In this document: in pieces, positions 43,301 through 55,300 of the stretch
How positions within the stretch are numbered: the stretch's first letter is position 1
How the letters are laid out: every line of letters begins with the position of its first letter
DNA from: Gordius sp. MW1
Lineage: Eukaryota; Nematomorpha; Gordioida; Gordea; Gordiidae
NCBI GenBank assembly: GCA_964036665.1
Contig: OZ038526.1
Coordinates: 32,860,001-32,924,000, forward strand
Length of the DNA stretch: 64,000 nucleotides
Direction: 5' to 3'
The notes under the pieces: generated by a model
Told to the model about the DNA's origin: nothing
Databases searched by the model: none
The model's input: the letters and a program-made list of their open reading frames with translations, nothing else
Translations under genes and position numbers: made by a program

Positions 43301-46300
43301 TGTAAACTGAGGTCCATTGTCTGTAGCCAGGGTGTTTGGTACTCCGAACCTTGAGAAAATAGCTTCGAGAGCGTTTATAGTGCTTGCCGTTGTGATCGTG
43401 GTCATGGGAATTACCTCCGGCCATTTACTGTAGGCGTCAATTACAATTAGATAATAATACCCATTAAGGGGTCCACAAAAATCGGCATGTAACCTAGACC
43501 ATGGATTCTCAGGATTTTCCCATCTTTGAATGGGTAATTCTGTTGTCCCAGTAAACCATTGTTGACAATCCGTACAGTTTTGAACATAACCTTCTATATC
43601 TTTATCAATACCCGGATACCAGAGATGTTGACGAGCCAAGTTTTTTGAGCGGCTTATGCCTGGGTGTCCTAAGTGGATTAGTTTCAAAATAGTTTGCCTT
43701 AATCTTTGAGGAATAATAATTCGATATCCCCAAAATATACAGCCCTTTAAGGTGGTGAGTTCTTTTTGCCGTTGTTGGTACGTGATTAGTTCTGGAGTAA
43801 CTTTCTTGGGCCAGCCATGGAGTACATAATTATAGACTTGTCCCAGGATAGGATCTTTACGAGTATGACGTTCTATGTCGGCTGAGGTAATAGGGAAATG
43901 TTGAAATGGTTCTTCATAAATGGTGTATATAACTTCTTCTTCCTTTTGTTGTGTTTCTTCAGCTTGTATTGGAAGTCTAGATAACATATCAGCTTGTGTA
44001 TTTTCTTTGCCAGTTTTGTATTTTATGGTATATTGATAGGGTGTTGTTAACAAGGTCCATTTCTGAAGTCTCGCTGAAATGGCTTGTGGTACATTTTTAT
44101 TAGGGTTGAAAAGTGATATTAATGGTTTGTGATCTGTTATTAATGTAAAATGGAGGCCATATATGTTGCGTCTTGATATATTTATTGGTGGATATATATA
44201 TATTACTATTAGCGATTTTTGTATATAAAGGGTAAGAACGCGTGATGGTAGGGAGATCGCGTGATGATAAGGTGATCGCGTGATGTTAGGGTGATTGTGT
44301 GATAGTGCCGTGATAATGAATATAATTTGAATAACCTAATTTGAATAAACGCGCATGGTGGAGTATGCAGTTGCAGTATACAACATCTCCTACCCCCTTA
44401 AGTTATTCCATATCTTTCTATAGGTTTTCGGATTCGTGTAGATCGCCGGACCGTTATTTTGGGTGAGGGTATAGGTGAATAAGGGGAGTCCGTACGAGGG
44501 GGTAGAGGTGAGAGCGGGGGTGGAATGGAAACAAGCATTTTATCGCTAGCTTCATCATGTGGTAGATTAGGCTGTTGCGGAGCGGTGGCGTCAAGTAAAT
44601 CACTGGGAACATTTTGTGGCAGAGCATCCGGTAGTGCGTGCGAAATGTCAGCCCATTGATCTTCATTGTTTAGCGTGTCCGCGTTATCTAAAGATTTTCT
44701 AAGATGATCACCATGTCTCTTCCATAATGCCCCATTATCCATTTCTATCATGTAAGATACTGGGCCTAAGATTTTTAATATTTTCCCGTTACCAATAATT
44801 GATCATTAGTTGTGAAAGTTCTAACCCATACTCTATCTCCAATTACAAATTTTCGTTTGATAGGTGCCAACTCGTCTTTGTCAAGACCAGTTACATGTGG
44901 TTTGAGTAAGTTTAATGGACCGATTGGTTGAATTTTGATTAATAGATTGGCTGGAGTTAATCCAGTTGTTGGGTGAATGGTGTTCCTATAAGAAAACAGA
45001 AAGTTATATAATTTATCGTTTTCAAAATTTCTAGTTTTGTTCAAAAACTCCTTGAATGTTCGTACAAAACGTTCGGCTTCTCCGTTGGATCGAGGATGAT
45101 ACGGGCTGGAATATGCATTACGAATATTATTTGTTTTGCAGTATATTTTAAACTCGGCGCTTGTAAACTGAGGTCCATTGTCTGTAGCCAGGGTGTTTGG
45201 TACTCCGAACCTTGAGAAAATAGCTTCGAGAGCGTTTATAGTGCTTGAAGTAGTGATCGTGGTCATGGGAATTACCTCAGGCCATTTACTGTAGGCGTCA
45301 ATTACAATTAGATAATAATACCCATTAAGAGGTCCACAAAAATCGGCATGTAGCCTAGACCATGGTTTCCCAGGGTTTTCCCATTTTTGAGTGGCTAATT
45401 CTGTTGTCCCAGTGAACCATTGTTGACAATCTGTACAGTTTTGAACATAACCTTCTATATCTTTATCAATACCCGGATACCAGAGATGTTGACGAGCCAA
45501 TATTTTTGAGCGACTCATGCCTGGGTGTCCTAAGTGGATTAGTTTCAAAATGGTTTGTCTTAATCCCTGAGGAATAATAATTCGGTATCCCCAAAATATG
45601 CAGCCTTTTAAGGTGGTGAGTTCTCTTTGCCGTTGTTGGTAAACTACTAGGTCTGGAGTAACTTTCTTCGGCCAGCCATGGAGTACATATTTATAGACTT
45701 GTCCCAGGATAGGATCTGTACGAGTATGACGCTCTATGTCGGCGGACGTAATGGGAAAACGTTGAAATGGTTCTTCATAAATGGTGTGTATATCATCATC
45801 TTCTTCTTGTTCTAGATTTTCTTTGGATTGTATCGGAAGCCTGGATAACTTATCAGCTTGTGTATTTTCCTTGCCCATTTTGTATTTTATGGTATAATGA
45901 TAAGGTGTTGTTAACAAAGTCCATTTCTGAAGTCTTGCTGACATGCCTTGTGATACATTTTTATTCGGGTTGAATATTGAAATTAAAGGTTTGTGATCTG
46001 TAAGTAATGTAAAATGGAGGCCATATAAATATTCCTTAAATTTATTAAAAGCATAAATGATGGCTAAAGCTTCTTTTTCAATTTGGCTATAATTTCTTTC
46101 AGCAGCGTTAAGGGTGCGGGACGCAAAAGCAATAGGGTGCTGATAACCTTTAATTTCGTGGGAAAGTACTGCGTCGAGGCCCTCAGATGACGCATCCGTC
46201 GAGAGTATTAGCGGTAACTCGGGGTCGAAATGTTTTAATATCGGAGCCTTGATAATGGCTTTTTTAATGTCATTGAATGCATTTGTACAGTCTATGGACC

Positions 46301-49300
46301 ATTTCCAAGATACTGTTTTCCTTAGCAGTTTATAAAGAGGTTGTGCTAAAGAAGAGAAATTTTTTATGAATTTCGCGTAGTATGTTGCCATACCTAAAAA
46401 AGATTGTAATTCTTTTATTTTAGTTGGGGCTGGTGCTGCTAAAATTGCTTTAGTATTCTTGTCAGTAGTAAAAATTCCGTCTTTACTAATGGTATGTCCT
46501 AAATATTCTACTTTTTTTTCCTAAAATTTACACTTTCCTAATTTTAGTTTTAGGCCTGTTTTTTCCAATTCTTTAAAAACCTTTTCCAATTTTTGATTAT
46601 GGTCTTCTACTGTCTTACCGGCTATAATGATGTCATCTAGGTAGACTACTATTCCCTTATTATTTCTAAATAATGAATCCATAAATCTTTGAAAAATAGC
46701 TGGGGCCGAGGCTATGCCAAAAGGTAGTTTAGTATATTTGAAAAGGCCCCTATGCGTATTTATTGCTAACAGGTTTTGAGAATTTTCGTTAACTTTAATT
46801 TGGAAATAGGCATCCTTAAGGTCCAAAACGCTGAAATATTTAAAACCGCCTAGTTGAGCAAATATATCTTGAATTCGTGGTAAAGGATATTTTTCAATTA
46901 CAAGGTGCTTGTTTAAATCACGGAAATCGCCACAAATACGGATGCTCCCATTATTTTTAATAACAGTTACAATAGGAGCAGCGTGTTCAGCATATTTTAT
47001 GGGTTTTAAGATACCTTCTTTAACTAACCTATCTAATTCTTCGTCAATTTTAGGTTTTAACGTATAGGGAATAGGTCTAGGGCGGAAAAAACGTGGACAT
47101 AACTCATCTTTTAATTTTAGCTTTGCTTCATAACCAACTACCCCGCCCCCCAATTTATTTTCAAACAACAACGGATATTTTTTAATAATATTATTGGTTA
47201 CAACATCATCGTGGGTATGATTAATCTCGTATCGTTGGAAAGGTTTGTTTTGCTCCCAATCCTCAGCTAGTTGACGTAATATGTGTGGAAATATCCTTAA
47301 CCAGTCTCTTCCCAAAATGTTTTGCCCGCTCCCATCAGCGACGTAAAGCAAGAGTTGGTGGGTTGTGTCCTCTTCTTGCACGATTACTCTTGCCGATCCC
47401 TTTAGCGGTATAGACGAACCATCATAACCCTTTAACTCGGTACAACACGGTTGAGTGGTAAGGTGGGCCCCATTGAGAGCATTAATCAAGGTGACCGCTG
47501 ACCCAGTGTCAATTTCAAAATTTAACATACGGTCATTTACCTTCAAAGCATAGCATGGCCGCAACGAGTCTTTTAAATGGAAATAATCTAATGAGGAAAC
47601 CTGTTTGACACGGCATATCTTTCCGATATGGCCTTGGGTATGGCATTTATAACACGTCGCAAAACGGAATTTACAGTTGACTCGAAGGTGGTTCCCCCCA
47701 CAGGCAAAACATTTCATATTTGATGCTGTGGGTTTAGTCACTGTATGAACGGGTTCCAATTGTTGGGTCAACATATGGCTTTGGAATCTTGCCCGTTCCA
47801 TTGATCTCGCAATATCTAATGCCCCTTGCCATGTCAGATTATCTACAATCAATAGTCGCTCCACAATCTTGTTATTATGTAACCCCGCCACGAACCGATC
47901 CCTTAGGTTTTCCTCGAGAGAGGCACCAAAGTTGCAATTGATAGATATACCTTTAAGTTTAGCTGCAAAGGAATCAATATTTTCACCTTCTACTTGTACG
48001 CATTTGTGGAATTTATATCTGTGGACAATAGCACTCAGAGAGGGAGCGAAGAAACTTTTCAAGGTGGACACTATTTCTTCGAAAGTCTTTTGTAACTGGT
48101 CCGAAGGGGAAAGAAGATTGATCAGCAGTTCATAATTATCCGATCCGCATACCGTCAAGAAAAGGGATTTCTTATCGCCGCCAACTACTAGATGATAGTG
48201 GTTGAACTGTGATATGTAGAGGTCAATATTATCCGAAGGACTATATGGGTGGAAAGTAAGGGTCGACCGCGCCATTGTTGCGTCTTGATATATTTATTGG
48301 TGGATATATATATATTACTATTAGCGATTTTTGTATATAAAGGGTAAGAACGCGTGATGGTAAGGAGATCGCGTGATGATAAGGTGATCGCGTGATGGTA
48401 GGGTGATTGTGTGATAGTGCCGTGATAATGAATATAATTTGAATAACCTAATTTGAATAAACGCGCATGGTGGAGTATGCAGTTGCAGTATACAACAATA
48501 TAATTATTCATTAAATTTATTAAAAGCATAAATGATAGCTAAGGCTTCTTTTTCAATTTGACTATAATTCCTTTCAGCAGCGTTAAGGGTGCGGGAAGTA
48601 AACGCAATTGGGTGCTGATACCCTTTTATTTCATGTGCAAGTGCTGCGCCGAGTCCTTCAGATGAAGCATCCGTTGAGAGTATTAACGGTAAGTTAGGAT
48701 CAAAATGTTTTAATATCGGGGCTTGGACAATTGCTTTTTTAATGTTATTGAATGCCTTTGTACAATCTATGGACCACTCCCAAGCAACCGTTTTCCTTAA
48801 GAGTTTATAAAGTGGTTGGGCTAAAGTCAAGAAATTTTTTATGAATTTCGCGTAATATGTAGCCATGCCTAAAAAAGATTGTAATTCTTTTATTTTAGTT
48901 GGGAATGGTGCTGATAAAATTGCTTTAGTGTTCTTGTCGGTTGTAAAAATCCCGTCCTTACTATTGGTATGTCCTAAGTATTCCACTTTTTTTTTAAAAA
49001 TTTGCACTTTTCTAATTTTAGTTTTAGGCCTGTTTTTTCCAATTTCTTAAAAACTCTTTCTAATTTTTGATTGTGGTCCTCTACTTTTTTACCTGCTATA
49101 ATAATGTCATCTAGGTAAACTACTATTCCTTTCTCATTTCTAAATAAAGAGTCCATAAAACGCTGAAAAATGGCTGGCGCCGAGGCTATTTCAAAAGGTA
49201 ACTTAGTATATTTAAAAAGACCTTTATGCGTATTAATGGCTAATAAGTTTTGAGAATTTTCGCTAACCTTTATTTGAAAATAGGCGTCCTTAAAGTCCAA

Positions 49301-52300
49301 TACGGAAAAATATTTAAACCCGCCTAATTTTGCAAATATATCTTGAATACGTGGTAAAGGATATTTTTCAATTAAAAGGTGCTTATTTAAATCACGGAAG
49401 TCGCCGCAAATACGGACGTGTCCATTATTCTTAATAACTGTTACAATAGGTGCAGCGTGTTCAGCATATTTTATCGGTTTTAAAACACCTCCTTTAACTA
49501 ACCTATCTAATTCCTCGTCAATTTTAGATTTTAACATATAGGGAATAGGTCTAGGACGGAAAAACCGGGGCCATAACTCATCTTTTAGTTTAAGCTTTGC
49601 TTCATAACCGACTACCCCTCCCAATTTATTTTCAAACAAACACGGATATTTTTTAATAATATTATAGGTTACAACATCATCGTCAGTATGATTAATCTCG
49701 CGCAGTTGGAAAGGTTTATTAAGTTCCCAATCTCCGGCTAGCTGCCGTAAAATGTGAGGAAAGATTCTCAACCAATCTCTTCCTAAAATGTTTTGACTAT
49801 TCCCTTCCACGACGTAAAGAAAAAGTTGGTGGGTGGCGTCCTGTTCTTGCACCATGACTTTTGCCATTACTTTTATCGGAATAGTTGACCCCTCGTAACC
49901 CTTTAGAACAATATTACAAGGTTGAATGGCCAGGTGAGCCCCATTGATGGAATTTATTAAGGTGACTGCTGAGCCAGTGTTAATTTCAAACTTTAAAATA
50001 TGGTTGTTTACCTTCAACCCATAACATGACCGGGAATTTTCTCCTAGATGAAAATAGTTCAATGACGAGACCTTGTTGGAGCGGCATATTTTCCCGAAGT
50101 GACCCTGGGTATGGCATTTGTAACATGTTGCAAATCGGAATTTACAATTAGAACGAAAATGATTCCGCAGGCGAAGCATTTGACATTCGGTATCGGCTGT
50201 TTGTTGGTCACCGTATGAATAGGTTCCAACTGTTGCGTCAATAAATGACTTTGAAAACTCGCTCGTTCCATGGACCTGGCAACATCCAAAGCCCCTTTCC
50301 AGGTCAAATTTTCCACAATCAACAGACGTTCTACAATCTTCCCATTTAGCAGTCCAGCTACGAACTGGTCTCGTAGATTATCCTCGAGAGTTGAACCGTA
50401 ATTACAATGGATAGAAATACCTTTTAATCTTGCCGAAAAAGCATCAATATTTTCACCCTCCAACTGACTCATTTATGGAATTTATACCTATGTACAATAG
50501 GACTCAACTTGGGGGAGAAGAAACTTTTCAGGGATGACACTATCTCTTCGAATGTCTTCTGCAACGGATCCGATGGTGAGAGAAGATTTATTAATAATTC
50601 AAAATTCTGTGACCCAATCACCGTAAGGAGCAGAGTTTTTTATCTCCGCCAACAACTAGATGATAATGATTAAACTGTGAGAGATAATGGTCAATGTTAT
50701 CGGAAAGCACATAGGGGTGGAAATTAATCGAAGAAGGAGACCGCGCCATTGTTGAGTCTTGGTTTGGGTGAAGCCTTTATTCAAAATACTAAGAGACTAC
50801 CTTAATAGTACAATTTTTGTATATATATATGTGATAGTGGGGTGAGACATTTACATAGTGGGGTGATAGTGGAATGAACGCGCTAAAGTATAATTTGAAT
50901 ATTCTAGTGAAGTCTTATGCTGGCGCTCCGCATGATAGTGGAGTGATACGAGCAAAGTCTATAACATCTAATTTGAATACATAACAGTAGGGGTGGGGGT
51001 GTGATGGAAACTGGTATATTATCGCTGGCTTCATCATGTGGCAGATTAAGCTGTTGCGGAATGGTGGCGTCAAGTAAATCACTGGGTTCATTTTGTGGCA
51101 AATTAACCGGTATTGCGTTCTAAATGTCAGCCCATAGATTTTCATTGTTCTGTTTGTCTGCGTTATCTAAATACTTCCTAATATGATCACCATGTCTCTT
51201 CCATAATGCATCATTATCCATTTCGATCATGAACGATACTGGGCCTACGATTTTTGCTATTTTTTCTGGCCCCATAAGTTTTTAAGTTGTAAAAGTTCTA
51301 ACCCACACTTTATCTCCAATTATAAATTTTCGTTTAATTGGTGCCAACTCATCTTTGTCAAGCCCTGAAACATGTGGTTAAGTTTAACGGACCGATTGGT
51401 TGTATCTTGATTAATAGATTAGCAGGAGTTAATCCAGTAGTTGGGTGGGTGAATGGTATTCCTATAAAAAACAGAAAATTATACAATTTGTCGTTTTTAA
51501 AACTCCTAGTTTTGTTCGAAAACTTTTTAAATGTCCGGACAAAACCTTCTCTCCGTTGGATCGAGGATGATAAGGGCTGGAGTTATGCGCTACGAATTCT
51601 ATTAATTTTGCAGTATTTTTTAAAATCTGCACTTGTAAATTGAGGTCCATTATCTGTAGCCAGGGTCTTAGGTACTCTTAACCTTGAGAAAATAGATTCG
51701 AGAGCGTTTATGTACTTGAAGTTGTTATCGTTGTCATAGGAATCACCTCGGGCCATTTGCTGTAGGCGTCAATTAAAATTAGATAATAATACCAATTGAT
51801 TGGTCCACAAAAATTTGCATGTAACCTAGACCATGGTTTTCTTATTTTTGAGTTGCTAATTCTGTTGTACCAGTGAACCATTGTTGACAATCCGTACAAA
51901 TTTGAACATAACCTTCTATGTCTTTATCAATACCCGGGTACTAGAGATGTTGACGAGCCAAAATTTTTGAGCGACTCATGCCAGGGTGTCCTAAGTGGAT
52001 TAGTTTCAAGATGTTTTGCTTTAAATCTAGAGGAATAATAATTCGGTATCCCCAAAATATGCAGCCTAAAGGTGGTGAGTTCCTTTTGCCGCTGTTGGTA
52101 CATAATTAGTTCTGGAGCAACTTTCTTTGGCCAGCCATGGAGTACATAGTTATAAACTTGTTCCAGGATAGGATCTTTACGAATATGACGCTCTATGTCG
52201 GCGGATGTAATGGGAAATGTTGAAATGGTTCTTCATAAATGGTGTATATATATCTTCCCCTTCCCCTTGTTCTAATGTTTCTTCAGATTGTATCGGAAGT

Positions 52301-55300
52301 CTAGATAACATATCAGCCTGTGTATTTTCTTTGCCATTTGTATTTTATGGTATATTGATAAGGTGTAGTCAATAAGGTCCATTTCTGAAGTCTCGCTGAA
52401 ACAGCCTGCGGTACATTTTTGTTAGGATTGAATAGTGATATTAAGGGTTTGTGATCTGTTATTAATGTAAAATGGAGGCCATATAAATATTCCTCAAATT
52501 TATTAAAAGCATAAATGATGGCTAAAGCTTCTTTTTCAATGACTATAATTTCTTTCAGCAGCGTTAAGGGTGCGTGAAGTAAAAGCAATTGGGTGCTGAT
52601 AACCTTTAATTTTATGTGCAAGTACCGCGCCGAGTCCCTCAGATGAAGCATCCGTCGAGAGTATTAATGGCAATTCAGGATCAAAATGCTTTAATATCGG
52701 GGCTTGGATAATTGCTTTCTTAATGTTATTGAATACATTTGTACAGTCTATGGACCAATTTCAAGCTACCGTTTTTCTTAGCAGTTTATAAAGTGGTTGT
52801 GCTAAAGTAGAGAAATTTTTTATGAATTTTGCGTAGTATGTGGCTATGCCTAAAAAAGATTGTAATTCTTTTATTTTAATTGGGGCTGGTGCTGTTAAAT
52901 TGCTTTCGTGTTTTTGTCAGTTGTAAAAATTCCGTTCATTAATAATGGTATGTCCTAAGTATTTCACTTTTTTCCAAAAATTTACATTTTTCTAATTATT
53001 TTTTAGGCCTGTTTTTTCCAATTTTTAAAAAACTTTTTCTAATTTTTGTTTGTGGTCCTCTACTGTTTTACCCGCTATAATAATGTCTATAGCAGAGGTC
53101 GGCAACCTGGTTGTCCTTAAGGGCGCAATACTAAATTTGAAAATCACTGAGGGCGCATATCTTACAGATAATCAACAGGTATAAATAGGCATTAAAAAAA
53201 CAGATTTTTTATAACTTTATTATGTTGTTGTCATACATAATGATACATATAATTCAGTGTGAAACTTGGGTGTCCATATTTTCAGCTAATTTCTTATAAT
53301 CCATCTGTAAATGGTTTTTTATTCTTAGCTAGCAAATGCGATATTTTATATGACGCGATCGTTGCTGCTTTATTTGTTGCAGTGGTTTAGTAAAAAACTT
53401 TGCTGGTTAGTTCTTGAAGATTTAAAGGAAATAATTTTTTTTCTTTTAATTTAAGAGTTCATTGGACAGTCACTATCAAAATTTTTATGAACGGTCTTAA
53501 AATGTCGTTCAATTATACTTTTCTTGGGAATCGCAACACTATTATTACACAACAAACAAATACACTTCCCTTTGTAATCTACGAAACAACATAGATGTTC
53601 CCATTCATCGTTAAAATAATATGTTCTTTTCCTTTTACATTTATCTATGAAGGGTTTCGAAAGAAAAGAATTATTTCGGATTATTTGGTAGTTTTAAATG
53701 CACGGTCTACGCGTGGTCTATTTGAAATACGATCACACACTAACAAAAAATACGTGCGTGTTATTAGATACGCTCATATCATACATTTACATTAGTCCAG
53801 CGAGGGCGCATTAGAAATCGATCGGGGGCGTCATGGCGCCCGCGGGCGCCGCGTTGCATATCCCTGGTCTATAGGTAAACTACTATTCCCTTATCATTTC
53901 TAAATAATGAGTCCATAAATCTTTGAAGAATGGCTGGTGCCGAGGCTATCCCAAAAGGTAACTTAGTGTATTTAAAAAGTTAAGGTCCAAAACGGAAAAA
54001 TATTTAAAACCGCCTAGTTGTGCAAATATATCTTGAATACGTGGCAAAGGATATTTTTCAATTAAAAAATGCTTGTTTAAATCGCGGGAGTCGCCGCAAA
54101 TACGGACGTGGCCATTTTTTAATCACTGTTACAATAGGTGCAGTGTGTTCAGCATATTTTATTGGTTTTAAAACACCTTCTTTAACTAACCTATCTAATT
54201 CTTCGTCAATTTTAGGTTTTAACATATAGGGGGTGGGTCTAGGACGGAAAAAACGTGGACATAACCCATCTTTTAATTTAAGCTTTGCTTCACAACCGAT
54301 TACCCCTCCCAATTTATTTTCAAACAAAACCGAATATGTTTTAATAATATTATTTGTTACAACATCATCGTTAGTATGATTAATCTCGTGTCGTTGGAAA
54401 GGTTTATTACGCTCCCAACCCAATCTCCAGCTAGCTGCCATAATATATGGGGAAAAATTCTCAACCAATCTCTTCCCAAAATGTTTTAACCATTCCCATC
54501 AACAACGTAAAGCAAGAGTTGGTAGGTTGCGTCCTCTTCTTGCGCGATGACTTTTGCCGATCCTTTTAGCGGTATAGTTGAATATCGTAACCCTTTAGCA
54601 CGGTACAACACGGTTGAGTTGTCAGGTGGGCCCCATTGATAGAATTAATTAAGGTTACTGCTGAACCTGTGTCGATTTCAAAATTTAAGATATGGTCATT
54701 TACCTTTAACGCATAGCATGGCCGGAACGAGTCTCTTAAATGGAAATAGTTCAATGTTGAAACCTGTTTAAAACGGCATATTTTTTCGATCTGGCCTTGG
54801 GTATGACACTTGTAACATGTTGCAAAACGAAATTTACAGTTGGATCGAAAGTGGTTACCCCCACATGCGAAACATTTCATATTGGATATTGGGTGTTTGT
54901 TTGTCACTGTATGAATCGGTTCTAAATGTTCCGTTAACATTATGGCTTTGGAGCCTCGCCCGTTTCATTGATCTCGCAATATCTAACGCCCCTTGCCAGG
55001 TCAGGTTGTCTATAATCAAAAGTCGCTCCACAATCTTATTATTTTGTAAACCAGCAACGAACCGATCCCTTAGGTTCTCCTCGAGAGATGCACCAAAATT
55101 GCGGAAATACCTTTCATTTTTGCAGCATATGAATCAATATTTTCCCCCTTCAATTGTAGGCATTTGTGGAATTTATATCTATGGACAATAGCACTCAGCG
55201 TGGGGGAGAAAAAACTTTTTAAGGTGGAAACTATTTCTTCGAATGTTTTTTGTAACTGATCTGATGGTGAGAGAAGATTAATCAGCAATTCGTAATTCTC

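Larger units (their letters stand above)
44164..48497 (-). mobile_element. Element J: Mag-like gypsy, full length, young
   Basis: LTRs of 222 bp (44164-44385 and 48276-48497) differ at about two positions. The 5-bp target duplication ATATA is at 44159-44163 and 48498-48502. Total length is 4,334 bp. The Gag-Pol frame is broken only by one stop at 46521 and a deletion near 44775. It is the innermost and youngest layer of the nest, inside RNase H of I. Confidence 0.94.
42247..50986 (-). mobile_element. Element I: Mag-like gypsy, full length, split by element J
   Basis: LTRs at 42247-42526 and 50750-50986 share TGTTGAGTCTTGG(C/T)TT and GAATACATAACA ends. The target duplication GTAGG lies at 42242-42246 and 50987-50991. 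Its Pol is split within RNase H by J (44164-48497). The LTRs differ in length by an extra GTGGGGTGATAGTGGAAT-type unit. Confidence 0.9.
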
